Source: FEN-1219 sp039933105
Lineage (GTDB): Bacteria > Pseudomonadota > Gammaproteobacteria > Steroidobacterales > Rariloculaceae
Direction: 5' to 3'
NCBI GenBank assembly: GCA_039933105.1
Contig: JBDTOT010000007.1
Location: forward strand, 1-64,000
DNA length: 64,000 bases
This document shows, piece after piece, positions 34,366 through 42,573 of the stretch; positions within the stretch are counted from its first letter, which is position 1; each line of letters begins with the position of its first letter. Position numbers and translations under genes: made by a program. The notes beneath the pieces are model-generated. The model searched no databases. It worked only from the letters and a program-made list of their open reading frames with translations, and had not been told where the DNA came from.

Positions 34366-35699
34366 CGGCGTTGTCTCTGATCAACGGACAGCTCGTGAAC
34401 GAAGGGCGGATCATCGCCGCCGACATCCTGGTTCGCGGCGACCGCATCGAGCGTATCGGGCGGGGCCCGGTTCCGGCCGACGCGCAAGTCATCGATCTCG
34501 CGGGCCGTTACCTGCTGCCGGGGATCATCGACGGGCAGGTGCACTGCCGCGAGCCCGGGCTTACGCACAAAGCTACTCTGGGCAGCGAGTCCCTCGCCGC
34601 GATCTGCGGCGGCGTCACCAGCTTCCTCGATATGCCGAACACGCAGCCGCCTACGACGGATCGTGCGGCTCTCGCCGAGAAGCATCGCATCGCAGCCGAT
34701 ACCTGCCACGTGAACTACGGGTTCTACTTCGGCGCTACGAATACGAATCTCGAGGAATTGAAGCGCGTCGGCTCCGACCTGGCGTGCGGCATCAAGGTCT
34801 TCATGGGTGCTTCAACCGGCAACATGCTCGTGGATGACCCTGCGACCCTCGAGGGCATTTTCGCCGCGGCGCGACTGCCGGTGGCCACTCATTGCGAACA
34901 CTCGCCCACGATCTGGGCCAACGAAAAGTTGTACCGCGAGCGCTACGGCGACGCCGTGCCGATCGAGGCTCATCCGGAAATTCGCTCGGCCGAAGCGTGC
35001 TATCTGTCGTCGTCGTTCGCCGTCGGGCTCGCGAAAAAACACGGTACTCGGTTGCACGTGCTGCACCTGACGACTGCTCGCGAGATGGAGCTGTTCGCCC
35101 CAGGTCCGGTCGTGAACAAGCGAATCACCGCCGAGGTCTGCGTGCACCACCTGTGGTACGAGCAATCGAGCTATGCGACGTTGGGCGCGAAGATTAAATG
35201 TAACCCGGCTATCAAAACCGCTGCGGACCGGGCTGCTCTGCGCCAAGCCGTAGTGGACGATCGAATCGACGTGATTGCTACGGACCACGCGCCGCACACG
35301 CTTGCCGAGAAAGCGCGCGACTACTTTGAAGCGCCGTCGGGGCTGCCGCTCGTGCAGCATTCTCTATTGATGCTGCTCGAGCAGCACCACCAGGGGCTAT
35401 TTACGCTGCCGAAGATCGTGGAGAAAGCGGCGCACAATCCCGCGACGGTGTTCGGCATCGTCGACCGTGGTTTCGTGCGCGAGGGGTACTACGCCGACTT
35501 CGCTGTCGTGGATCTCGACAAGCCCACGCGCGTGGATGCAGAGCAGGTGCGCTACAAATGCGGCTGGTCGCCGCTCGAGGGTACTACGCTGCGTTCCAGC
35601 GTTTTCCTGACCGTCGTCAATGGTGCTCCGGTGTATCGCGATGGCCAGCCGCTCGGGCAGCGGATGGCCAAGGCGCTCCAGTTCCACTCGCGTGCGTGA
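34362..35699 (+). CDS. pyrC: Dihydroorotase, QVH subtype
   Basis: Cyclises carbamoyl-aspartate to dihydroorotate in pyrimidine synthesis; 445 residues of the amidohydrolase superfamily. The family core is LPGIIDGQVHCREPGLTHKA, SFLDMPNTQPPTT, GIKVFMGASTGNML (bridging lysine K145), ATHCEHSP, LHVLHLTTA and the catalytic Asp in VIATDHAPHTLAEKA. The first metal-ligand motif reads Q59-V-H61-C-R63, so the first His of the usual HxH is Gln. Many Bacteroidetes and some proteobacterial dihydroorotases share QVH, to my knowledge, so the enzyme is probably active. It could also be an allantoinase-like relative. The gene overlaps pip. Confidence 0.85.
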   Translation: MTALSLINGQLVNEGRIIAADILVRGDRIERIGRGPVPADAQVIDLAGRYLLPGIIDGQVHCREPGLTHKATLGSESLAAICGGVTSFLDMPNTQPPTTDRAALAEKHRIAADTCHVNYGFYFGATNTNLEELKRVGSDLACGIKVFMGASTGNMLVDDPATLEGIFAAARLPVATHCEHSPTIWANEKLYRERYGDAVPIEAHPEIRSAEACYLSSSFAVGLAKKHGTRLHVLHLTTAREMELFAPGPVVNKRITAEVCVHHLWYEQSSYATLGAKIKCNPAIKTAADRAALRQAVVDDRIDVIATDHAPHTLAEKARDYFEAPSGLPLVQHSLLMLLEQHHQGLFTLPKIVEKAAHNPATVFGIVDRGFVREGYYADFAVVDLDKPTRVDAEQVRYKCGWSPLEGTTLRSSVFLTVVNGAPVYRDGQPLGQRMAKALQFHSRA

Positions 35700-35745
35700 C
35701 GTACTACCTTGTGACTCGAACAGCCGCCGTGTTGGAGTTTTGCCT

Positions 35746-36636
35746 ATGAAAACGCGGCCCAACTCAACTCTGCACGGGCTCGCCGTGGCATGGCTCGCGC
35801 TGTCCCTATTCGCCTGCGGGTCGGGCGAGAAACCGGCGTCGACGGCGAGCGCTGCGGCAGTACCTGCCACGAAGGCGCCGGAGCGGGCCCCTGCCGCTTC
35901 TAATGAAGCGCCCGCAGTCGCGCTGCTCGAGCAAGACGTTGCCTACGGAGAGGGCCAGAAGAACAACCTCGTGGGGTTTCTCGCCATGCCGAAGGACGCC
36001 GCGGAGCCGTTGCCCGGGATCATCGTGATTCACGAGTGGTGGGGCTTGAACGACCAGGTCAAGGCGATGGCGCGCAAATTGGCCGGCGAAGGCTACGTCG
36101 CGCTCGCCGTGGATCTGTACGGCGGCGCCACCGCCACGACACCGGACAAGGCTCAGGGGCTCATGACGACGCTGCTCGACGATCCGGAGGCCGGGCGGAA
36201 GAATCTGCGACAGGCCTATGACTACCTCGAGAAGTACGCGCTGGCGCCGCGCATCGGTAGCATCGGCTGGGATCTGGGCGGAAGCTGGGCGCTGCAGACG
36301 GCGCTCTTGTATCCCGATAAGCTCGACGCGCTGGTCATGTATTACGGTCAGGTAGGCGTCGAGCGCGATCAGCTCGGCAAGTTACGGCTGCCTATCCTCG
36401 GATTCTTCGGCTCCGAGGACAAAAGTATTCCCGTTCACGACGTGCAGAATTTTCGCACTACCTTGAACGATCTCGGTAAGAACGCCGAAGTCCTGATCAT
36501 GATCGGCGCGGACCATGGGTTCGCCAACCCGAGCGGCAGGAACTACAACGCGCAATCCGCCGCCGAGGCCTGGGCCAAGACGCTCGAATTCTTGAAGCAC
36601 AATCTGAAAGTCATCGCTGAAACGCCCGCCCAGTAG
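35746..36636 (+). CDS. Lipoprotein of the dienelactone hydrolase family with Asp at the nucleophile position
   Basis: A 296-residue lipoprotein: ATG preceded by GGAG, lipobox LFACG with C24, a Pro/Ala-rich linker, then a DLH fold from about residue 60. GIIVIHEWWGLNDQVKAMAR (oxyanion and Glu), DLYGG, FFGSEDKSIPV (acid) and GADHGFANP (His) are normal for the family. The nucleophile elbow reads IGSIGWDLGGSWAL, with Asp176 where DLH relatives carry Cys (GWCFGG). Asp nucleophiles occur in haloalkane dehalogenases and epoxide hydrolases of the same fold. Surface attachment is also uncommon for this family. The substrate is unknown. Confidence 0.88.
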   Translation: MKTRPNSTLHGLAVAWLALSLFACGSGEKPASTASAAAVPATKAPERAPAASNEAPAVALLEQDVAYGEGQKNNLVGFLAMPKDAAEPLPGIIVIHEWWGLNDQVKAMARKLAGEGYVALAVDLYGGATATTPDKAQGLMTTLLDDPEAGRKNLRQAYDYLEKYALAPRIGSIGWDLGGSWALQTALLYPDKLDALVMYYGQVGVERDQLGKLRLPILGFFGSEDKSIPVHDVQNFRTTLNDLGKNAEVLIMIGADHGFANPSGRNYNAQSAAEAWAKTLEFLKHNLKVIAETPAQ

Positions 36637-36691
36637 CCTGAGCGACAGCCGCGCGGTAACGGGCAACGGCGGAAGATGCGGGAAAAAAATA

Positions 36692-36764
36692 GGGACCGGG
36701 CTGCGAACATCCATATTCTTCGTTGCGAAGCCTATCCTGGTTCGCGACTCGGAAGCCCGGTCCC
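36692..36764 (-). repeat. Extended imperfect palindrome with T-run, REP-like or terminator
   Basis: On the minus strand GGGACCGGGCT (36764-36754) pairs with AGCCCGGTCCC (36702-36692), 11 perfect base pairs. Inside are GCGAAC/GTTCGC (6 bp) and the small hairpin CTTCG-CAA-CGAAG. The 3' side is followed on the minus strand by TATTTTTTT. The T-run fits a strong terminator for the gene at 36844-37119. The compact imperfect palindrome also resembles a REP-type unit. Copy number elsewhere in the genome would decide. Confidence 0.55.
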
Positions 36765-36791
36765 CCTAGCAAGGCCGTCCGATTCGGCCAA

Positions 36792-36828
36792 ACGGCGCCA
36801 CCACTGGGGGGAGTAGTAGTGACGCCGT
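36792..36828 (-). terminator. 14-bp hairpin closed by G-U pairs only in minus-strand RNA
   Basis: The minus-strand RNA can form ACGGCGUCACUACU / AGUGGUGGCGCCGU, 14 pairs with a nine-base loop, where two pairs are G-U. The plus-strand RNA would have A-C mismatches at those two places. It lies 15 bp after the stop of the small exported gene at 36844, so it is best read as the 3'-end structure of that transcript. Only three Ts follow. Confidence 0.6.
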
Positions 36829-36843
36829 GCATCTCTCCGCTAA

Positions 36844-37119
36844 CTAACCTCGAGCGCGAAGCTCGTTACTGGCAAGCTCGATCTTCGGCGCCAGCGAACG
36901 GCGCAGCTCCTGACCAAGCGTGTTACGGATCTCCTCATTCAGCGACCGGACGTAGCTTTCAATCTCCGTCCGGAACAGCTGCTGGTTGACCGTGACATCG
37001 ATTAGCACCGGTGACTTAAACGTCGGATTGGCCTCCGTGGCCGTCGCGTTTTGCGCGAGCAGGCCCACGGACAGTCCGACGGCCAAGGCGGCCGGCATCG
37101 ACAGTTTTCGTGTAACCAT
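36844..37119 (-). CDS. Small exported protein
   Basis: A 91-residue protein with a signal peptide (SMPAALAVGLSVGLLAQNAT, cleavage near residue 27). The mature part is short: PTFKSPVLIDVTVNQQLFRT, then EIESYVRSLNEEIRNTLGQE, then a short basic helix. It has no cysteines and no family that I recognise. It is divergent from the sigma-54 activator gene, and its promoter region has a CRP-like site 30 bp upstream of the ATG. Two RNA hairpins follow its stop. It may be a regulated envelope factor. Confidence 0.7.
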   Translation of the reverse strand: MVTRKLSMPAALAVGLSVGLLAQNATATEANPTFKSPVLIDVTVNQQLFRTEIESYVRSLNEEIRNTLGQELRRSLAPKIELASNELRARG

Positions 37120-37148
37120 ACTCAGTCCTTTACCGATATTTCGGTGCT

Positions 37149-37164
37149 TGTGACCTCTGTCACA
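37149..37164. promoter_or_regulatory. Perfect CRP-like site
   Basis: TGTGACCTCTGTCACA matches the CRP consensus TGTGA-N6-TCACA at all ten positions. It lies 30 bp upstream of the small exported gene (minus strand). A second palindrome ACCGA-TATT-TCGGT (37132-37145) is immediately downstream toward that gene. It could also act on the divergent activator gene at 37312. Confidence 0.6.
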
Positions 37165-37256
37165 GAGATCTCCTACGCGCAGGCTATTGCAGGGAGCGTG
37201 CCAAGACGGCTCATCAGCAAAAACAATGGGTTACATAAATTCACAATGTCGGATTC

Positions 37257-37304
37257 CCGTAAACAACGGGTTTCCGTTGTCATAAAAGACGGAAAACCGT
37301 AAAC
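37257..37304. promoter_or_regulatory. Operator candidate: inverted and direct repeats before the sigma-54 activator
   Basis: ACAACGG-GTTT-CCGTTGT (37263-37280) is a perfect 7-bp inverted repeat. It is flanked by two copies of CCGTAAAC at 37257-37264 and 37297-37304, exactly 40 bp apart. The last copy ends eight bases before the GTG start of the activator. This is a good candidate for autoregulation or for another regulator. No sigma-54 core sequence is apparent here. Confidence 0.5.
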
Positions 37305-37311
37305 TGCACGC

Positions 37312-39153
37312 GTGACGGTCGAATCCAACTACCAATGGCTGTTTCGCCGCAGCCCGGCCTTGATAGTGCTGCTGAACGAAGAGGGATTCTTCGTCGATGC
37401 CAGCGACTCGTGGCTCAAACGATTCGGCTACGGACGCGAAGAGATCACCAATATGCGTCCGCAAGATCTTGCGACCAAGGAAGTCGCGAAGATCATCACC
37501 GAGGAATACTTGCCGCTCCTGCGTCGCACCGGCCGCCTGCAGGGCGTGCCCGTGGATCTCGTGACACGCGGTGGCGAACGCGTCGACTGCCTCGCCACCG
37601 CGATCGTTGATCGTACCGACGAAGGTGATTACCTGCGCACCGTGGCCGTGTATACGGAGCTCGGACTGCAAGCGCGCCTCGAGCAGCATTATCGCGGGCT
37701 GTACCGCGCGACGCCCGCCTTGCTGCACACGGTCGATAGCCATGGCCGAATCATTCACGTGAGTGATCGCTGGCTGCAGACGCTTGGTTATCGCCGCGAG
37801 GACGTGCTGGGCCGGTCGATCACGGACTTCATGGGTCCGGAAACGCGACTTACGCTTGGCGGCGGCAAGCTCGAGGACGTCATCGCTCATGGCGAGCTCG
37901 AAAACGAGCCGCGCACGTATGTCGCGAAGTCCGGAGAGGTCTTCGAGGTCGTGGTGTCCGCCACGGCAGATCGCGATTCGAGCGGCGCGGTCGTCGCGTT
38001 GCTGGTTGCGTCCACCAACGTGACCGAGCGGAACCGTGCGGAACGGCAACTGCGCGCCGCATTCGAGGAAAACGCGCGGCTGCGCGCCGAGCTCGAGCGC
38101 GAGCGCGACTACCTGCGCGAAGAGGTGCAGGTGTCGATGAACTACGGCCGTATCATCGGCGAAAGCCCACCCCTGAAGAAGATGCTCGCGCGAATCGAAG
38201 CTGTAGCGCAGACCTCCGCGAGCGTGCTGATCGAGGGCGAGTCGGGTGTGGGCAAGGAACTCGTGGCACACGCGATTCATGCGCGAAGCCCGCGGAGCCA
38301 AGGCCCGCTCGTGAAGGTCAATTGTGCTTCCATCCCGCACGAGCTCTTCGAGAGCGAGTTCTTCGGCCACGTGAAAGGCGCGTTCACGGGAGCGATTCGC
38401 GATCGCGTTGGGCGTTTCGAGCTTGCAGACGGCGGCACGATCTTCCTGGACGAAGTGGGCGAGATCCCGCTCGACCTGCAAAGCAAGCTGTTGCGCGTGT
38501 TGCAGGAGAGCGAGTACGAGCGTGTGGGTGATGACCGCACGCACTCGGTCGACGTCCGCGTAATCGCCGCTACCAATCGCGACCTCGAGCAAGCCGTCGC
38601 AGAGGGCAAGTTTCGCGAGGACCTGTTCTATAGGCTGAGTGTGTTCCCGATTGAAGTTCCGCCATTGCGTGAACGCGGCGATGACGTGCTGCAGATCGCC
38701 AGCCACTTTCTCGAACGCACCTGCCAGGAATTCGGGCATCGACCACTGACTCTGTCGAAGCAACAGGCGATTTTGCTGAAGCGCTATGACTGGCCAGGCA
38801 ACATCCGCGAGCTGAAGAACGTGATCGAGCGAGCCGTGATCTTGTCGCGCGGCAAAGTGCTCCGCCTTGATCTTGCGATGAGCGACATCATGAACTCGGC
38901 GGCCGTCACCGAGACGAACGAGCCGGCTAACGTCGTGCGCCTGATGACCGAGCAAGAACTGTTTGATCTCGAGAGGAAGAACACGCTGTTGGCGCTCGAG
39001 CGGGCGCAATGGCGTGTCTCCGGTCCGAACGGGGCCGCGAAACTGCTTGGCGTGAAACCGACGACGCTCGCCGATCGCATGCGGAAGCTGAAGCTCCGCA
39101 AACCGCCGGTCGGCGCCCAGCGGCAGCCTCCGGAACGGCGGCAACCGGCTTAG
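37312..39153 (+). CDS. PAS-domain sigma-54-dependent activator
   Basis: A 613-residue enhancer-binding protein: two tandem PAS domains (about 1-110 and 125-245), a short coiled coil, the AAA+ domain and a Fis helix-turn-helix. The first PAS has SPALIVLLNEEGFFVDASDS and the second ATPALLHTVDSHGRIIHVSD. The AAA+ core has Walker A GESGVGKELVA, the GAFTGA loop in HVKGAFTGAIRDRVGRFELA, and Walker B GGTIFLDEVGE. The C-terminal helix-turn-helix includes GPNGAAKLLGVKPTTLADRM. The PAS input suggests redox, oxygen or small-molecule sensing. The start is a GTG. It resembles hydrogenase- or nitrogen-type regulators, but the target operon is not visible here. Confidence 0.9.
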   Translation: MTVESNYQWLFRRSPALIVLLNEEGFFVDASDSWLKRFGYGREEITNMRPQDLATKEVAKIITEEYLPLLRRTGRLQGVPVDLVTRGGERVDCLATAIVDRTDEGDYLRTVAVYTELGLQARLEQHYRGLYRATPALLHTVDSHGRIIHVSDRWLQTLGYRREDVLGRSITDFMGPETRLTLGGGKLEDVIAHGELENEPRTYVAKSGEVFEVVVSATADRDSSGAVVALLVASTNVTERNRAERQLRAAFEENARLRAELERERDYLREEVQVSMNYGRIIGESPPLKKMLARIEAVAQTSASVLIEGESGVGKELVAHAIHARSPRSQGPLVKVNCASIPHELFESEFFGHVKGAFTGAIRDRVGRFELADGGTIFLDEVGEIPLDLQSKLLRVLQESEYERVGDDRTHSVDVRVIAATNRDLEQAVAEGKFREDLFYRLSVFPIEVPPLRERGDDVLQIASHFLERTCQEFGHRPLTLSKQQAILLKRYDWPGNIRELKNVIERAVILSRGKVLRLDLAMSDIMNSAAVTETNEPANVVRLMTEQELFDLERKNTLLALERAQWRVSGPNGAAKLLGVKPTTLADRMRKLKLRKPPVGAQRQPPERRQPA

Positions 39154-39213
39154 CGCCCAAAGGCTTGTAGCCCTTTGTTGATATTTGGTATACGTTATGT
39201 ACAGGGGGCGGCG

Positions 39214-39630
39214 GTGAGTCGCCCGGTCGGTGCCGACAACAACAACAACTTCCAGGCTCCACCCATGTCGCCACTCGCTCAACGCTTCGCCGAAGCCGTT
39301 AGAACCCTGATCGGAGATGGTCCCGTAAAGGTTCGTTTGGCCCAGGCCTATACCGCGAATCTGGCGGATCTAGCCGATACCGAGTTTCCAGCCGCGCTCC
39401 GCCGGGACTACGCGGATCTCCAGGCCGCCCTGAGTCGAGTGGCGCCAGTGGGCAGCGAATCCCGGGTGAGAGCCAGCGTCCAGAAGATGTCACCGGATGA
39501 GGCGGGCATTCACGCGGCCACGATCGTGAAGCTTTACGTCGAGCTTCTGAATACCCTCGAACGTGCCGAGCCGCTGAAGGTCGTCAGCTCGCCGAAGAAG
39601 CCGCCGCAGTACCTCACCAGTCGCAACTAG
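39214..39630 (+). CDS. Small hypothetical protein
   Basis: A 138-residue helical protein. The GTG at 39214 has AGGGGG six bases upstream, so it is preferred over the ATG at 39265 that begins MSPLAQRFAEAVRTLIGDGP. Features are PVKVRLAQAYTANLADLADT, EFPAALRRDYADLQAAL and VQKMSPDEAGIHAATIVKLY. It is soluble with no known domain. It lies between the activator (60 bp) and a GGDEF/EAL gene (68 bp), all on the plus strand. The pair CTAGAA/TTCTAG around its stop (39627-39646) may form a short hairpin. Confidence 0.65.
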   Translation: MSRPVGADNNNNFQAPPMSPLAQRFAEAVRTLIGDGPVKVRLAQAYTANLADLADTEFPAALRRDYADLQAALSRVAPVGSESRVRASVQKMSPDEAGIHAATIVKLYVELLNTLERAEPLKVVSSPKKPPQYLTSRN

Positions 39631-39698
39631 AAAAGCACCCTTCTAGCGCACGGCTTTTGCGACTTTCATCAAGGATTTAGCGCAGGTCTTAGCCGACG

Positions 39699-41912
39699 AT
39701 GGCGGGGAGCCTTTTCCGTCCCCCTGGATGCCGTTGGATGGCCGAGCCCGTCGTCAATACCGACTCCGATAGTGCTGGTGCCTCTGCCAGTTACGCGGCC
39801 TATGGGCAGCTGATCAAGATGCTACTGCCGAGTACAGGCGGTATCGCGATCTACGATAGCGCGGCCGAGCTCATCTGGTGCTCGCACGGGTACGAACAGC
39901 TCGACCTTCGGCAGCTGATCGAGCGCGTGCGCTCGAGCGATACGCTCGCGAGTAGAGGCAGCATTGAGCTCACGTCTGCGGGTGTCCCTGCGTTCGTCGC
40001 GCTTCTGCGCGGTGCGCACTCCCGCCCACTCGGTTCGCTCGTGATCGAGTTGAATCAGAATTCCAAACAAACGCCCACGATGGTCTTGAGCATGCTGCGG
40101 CCCGTGCTGGATACGCTCGAGCATCGGCTCGACCTCGAGCACACGCAATCGATGTCTCCGGGCTCCGATGGCGAAGGCCTCGAGCTGCTGCTTTCGGTCG
40201 ACGAGGCCGGCCAGCCTGATAGCGGGGCGCTGACGCAACTCCTTCGTCACAGCATGCAGCATCTCGGCTGCGTGCTCGGCGCGCTCCTCGTGCCCGACAA
40301 GAATCTGACGGTGTCATGTGCCGTGGACGAGTCGGTTCCAGGCGTTAACATCCTCGATCGCACGCAGAAGCACTTGCTCGCGTGGGCGCAGTTGAATAAC
40401 CGACCGATGGTCGTGAACCGCGTCGCGGGCTCCGGTGGCGTGGCGCCCTACAAAATTCTGTCGTGCCCAATTCGCGATATACACGCTCGCGTAATTGGTC
40501 TCGTCGCGCTGTTCCGCGCGGCAACAGCCGAAGACTTCGAGCTGCGCGACATCCGGATTCTCGAGTTCGTGAGCCGTAAAGCCGTTGCGATCCTGGGCAG
40601 TCAGCACGATTCGCTGACCGGCCTCGTGAACCGGCTCATCTTCGAGCGGCGTATGCAGTCCATGCTCGATGCCGGGCCGGGCACGCACGCGCTGTTGTAC
40701 GTCGACATCGATCATCTCGAAGCCATCAATCAGGCGTTCGGCTTTCAAGCGGGCGACGAGGTCATCCAACGCGTCGCGGACATGATCCGACGCGCGGCCG
40801 GAGCCGCCGCGGTGGTTTGCCGCGTGGGTGGTGATCGTTTCGCAGCGCTGCTGCCCCAGGCAGACATGAACGCCGCGCACGAAGTGGGCGCGCGTCTCCT
40901 GGCGGCAATGGCTCAGCTCGGCTATGTGCACGGTGTCGACGCTGTGCCGGTGGGCGTCAGCATCGGCGCCATCGAGATCGCTCGCCGGCAGGACCAGATC
41001 TCACACCTGATCGCGGCCGCGGAGCTCGCTTGCAAGCGCGCGAAGCAACAAGGCGGCGGCCGGCTTGCGGTCGCCGACGAAAGCGCGACGTCGTCGACGG
41101 CGGGGGAACGGCAGAACCTCGCCGCATCCACCTTGCAGGAGGCGTTCCGCGCGAACGATTTTCGCCTGGAGGCGCAGCCGATCGTCGGTCTCGGCGCACG
41201 ACCGGGCGAGACGGTTGGTTACGAGCTGCTGGTTCGCATGCGCAATTCGGCGGGTGCGTTGATCGCTCCCGACAAGTTCTTCGATGCGGCCGAGCGCTAC
41301 GAACTACTACCGGCACTAGATCGTTGGGTACTGTGCTCCGCGATCGAGGCGCTACGCCCGCATGCGGCGGAGGTCGCGAACGCGCCGTTCTGTTTTACGC
41401 TGAATGTCTCTGCGCAGTCATTGGCGACGCGCAAGTACGCAACGTTCGCGCTCGAGCAGCTCGCCGAAGCCGGCCTTCCGCCCGCAGCATTCTGCTTCGA
41501 GCTCAAGGAATCTGCGGCCGTCAATCACATTGCCGCCGCCGAAGCGCTGATTCGCGACTTGACGAACGCGGGCTGCAGGATCGCGCTCGATGACTTCGGT
41601 TCCGGCTTGAGCTCGTTGGCGCACTTGAAGCGTTTGCCTGTGCACTATCTAAAGATCGACGGTCGTTTCATTCGGCGCCTTGTGGACGATCGAATCGCCG
41701 AGTCGATCGTGTCCGGCATCACCCGCGCTGCGCGCACGCTAGGCGTGAGCGCAATCGCCGAGCACGTCGAGAACGCGGCGACCGTCGATAAGCTCCGCGA
41801 GCTCGACGTCGACTACGGGCAAGGGTTTTACTTCGGCCGGCCACAGGCTCTAAGCACTGTCCTCGCCGCGTTTACCGCAGCGCCGGCGGTCCGTGCGACC
41901 ACGCGCGGCTAG
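39699..41912 (+). CDS. GAF-GGDEF-EAL cyclic-di-GMP protein, GGDEF degenerate
   Basis: A 737-residue soluble signalling protein without membrane spans. A GAF-like sensory region occupies roughly residues 160-300. The GGDEF domain has GGDRF in place of GGDEF (VVCRVGGDRFAALLPQ), so cyclase activity is unlikely. The EAL domain is largely intact with ELLVRM, LNVSAQSL, FELKESAAV, DDFGSGLSSLAHLKRL, YLKIDGRFI and GQGFYFGRP. The signature reads ELL rather than EAL, a common and often active variant. A phosphodiesterase or c-di-GMP receptor role is most likely. An ATG at 39738 is an alternative start. Confidence 0.88.
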   Translation: MAGSLFRPPGCRWMAEPVVNTDSDSAGASASYAAYGQLIKMLLPSTGGIAIYDSAAELIWCSHGYEQLDLRQLIERVRSSDTLASRGSIELTSAGVPAFVALLRGAHSRPLGSLVIELNQNSKQTPTMVLSMLRPVLDTLEHRLDLEHTQSMSPGSDGEGLELLLSVDEAGQPDSGALTQLLRHSMQHLGCVLGALLVPDKNLTVSCAVDESVPGVNILDRTQKHLLAWAQLNNRPMVVNRVAGSGGVAPYKILSCPIRDIHARVIGLVALFRAATAEDFELRDIRILEFVSRKAVAILGSQHDSLTGLVNRLIFERRMQSMLDAGPGTHALLYVDIDHLEAINQAFGFQAGDEVIQRVADMIRRAAGAAAVVCRVGGDRFAALLPQADMNAAHEVGARLLAAMAQLGYVHGVDAVPVGVSIGAIEIARRQDQISHLIAAAELACKRAKQQGGGRLAVADESATSSTAGERQNLAASTLQEAFRANDFRLEAQPIVGLGARPGETVGYELLVRMRNSAGALIAPDKFFDAAERYELLPALDRWVLCSAIEALRPHAAEVANAPFCFTLNVSAQSLATRKYATFALEQLAEAGLPPAAFCFELKESAAVNHIAAAEALIRDLTNAGCRIALDDFGSGLSSLAHLKRLPVHYLKIDGRFIRRLVDDRIAESIVSGITRAARTLGVSAIAEHVENAATVDKLRELDVDYGQGFYFGRPQALSTVLAAFTAAPAVRATTRG

Positions 41913-41982
41913 GGAAACGCGCGTCGGGTTTCGGCACTGGCCTAGAATACGGCGCAAGACCCAAGGCTCATCCGAGGGCATC

Positions 41983-42573
41983 ATGCGGAAACTACTGTTG
42001 ATGGGTGCGATATGCGGTTCTGCGACCTTGGCGAGCGCAGAGCCCGCCTACGTTACCGATAGCCTGCGTTTGAGCCTCTACGCTGAGGATGACGGTAGCG
42101 GAGATCCGATCGACACGCTCTCGAGCGGCGCGGCCGTCGAAGTGCTCGCGCGCGATACGAATTACGCGCACGTTCGTACCGCCGGGGGCCGCGAGGGCTG
42201 GGTCAAGACGGCGTTCCTCACGAATACCAAGCCGGCGCGAGCGCGACTGGCGGAGCTCGAGGCCGAAATCACCGACCTGAAGAACGATGTCGCCGCCGCC
42301 CGCGAGGCGCAACGCGCCGCTGAGGTGCAGGTCGGCAAGCTCGGTCACGCCGCATCGACTACGCCGCCGACCGAGGCGTTGCAGGTGGCTCTCGACCGTC
42401 TGAGCCAAGAGAACCGCGCCTACGAAGAACGATTCGACACCTATCGCAGCACTCTGCCCTTGGGTTGGGTGCTGGTGGCGCTGGTCTTGACCCTCGTGGG
42501 CGGATTCGCCGGGGGGCTCTGGTGGCTCGATTCGCTGATCCGCCGGCGCCACGGCGGCTTCCGGATCTACTGA
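41983..42573 (+). CDS. SH3-domain membrane protein (TIGR04211 type)
   Basis: A 196-residue envelope protein: signal peptide (MRKLLLMGAICGSATLASAE), a bacterial SH3 domain (about 20-85, ending GREGWVKTAFLTNTKPAR), a coiled coil rich in Glu/Ala/Leu, and a C-terminal membrane span with basic end (LVALVLTLVGGFAGGLWWLD, then SLIRRRHGG). This is the layout of TIGR04211-type SH3 proteins in gammaproteobacteria. It probably binds peptidoglycan while anchored to the inner membrane. The stop overlaps the stop of msrQ by seven bases. Confidence 0.88.
   Translation: MRKLLLMGAICGSATLASAEPAYVTDSLRLSLYAEDDGSGDPIDTLSSGAAVEVLARDTNYAHVRTAGGREGWVKTAFLTNTKPARARLAELEAEITDLKNDVAAAREAQRAAEVQVGKLGHAASTTPPTEALQVALDRLSQENRAYEERFDTYRSTLPLGWVLVALVLTLVGGFAGGLWWLDSLIRRRHGGFRIY

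Noticed and set aside
33837..35699. 620-codon plus-strand frame covering pip and pyrC
   Set aside because: Only the part from 34362 is a real protein; the rest is out of frame within pip.
37231..39282. 683-codon minus-strand frame opposite the PAS/sigma-54 activator
   Set aside because: It mirrors the activator gene and has no family pattern; long antisense frames are common in GC-rich DNA.
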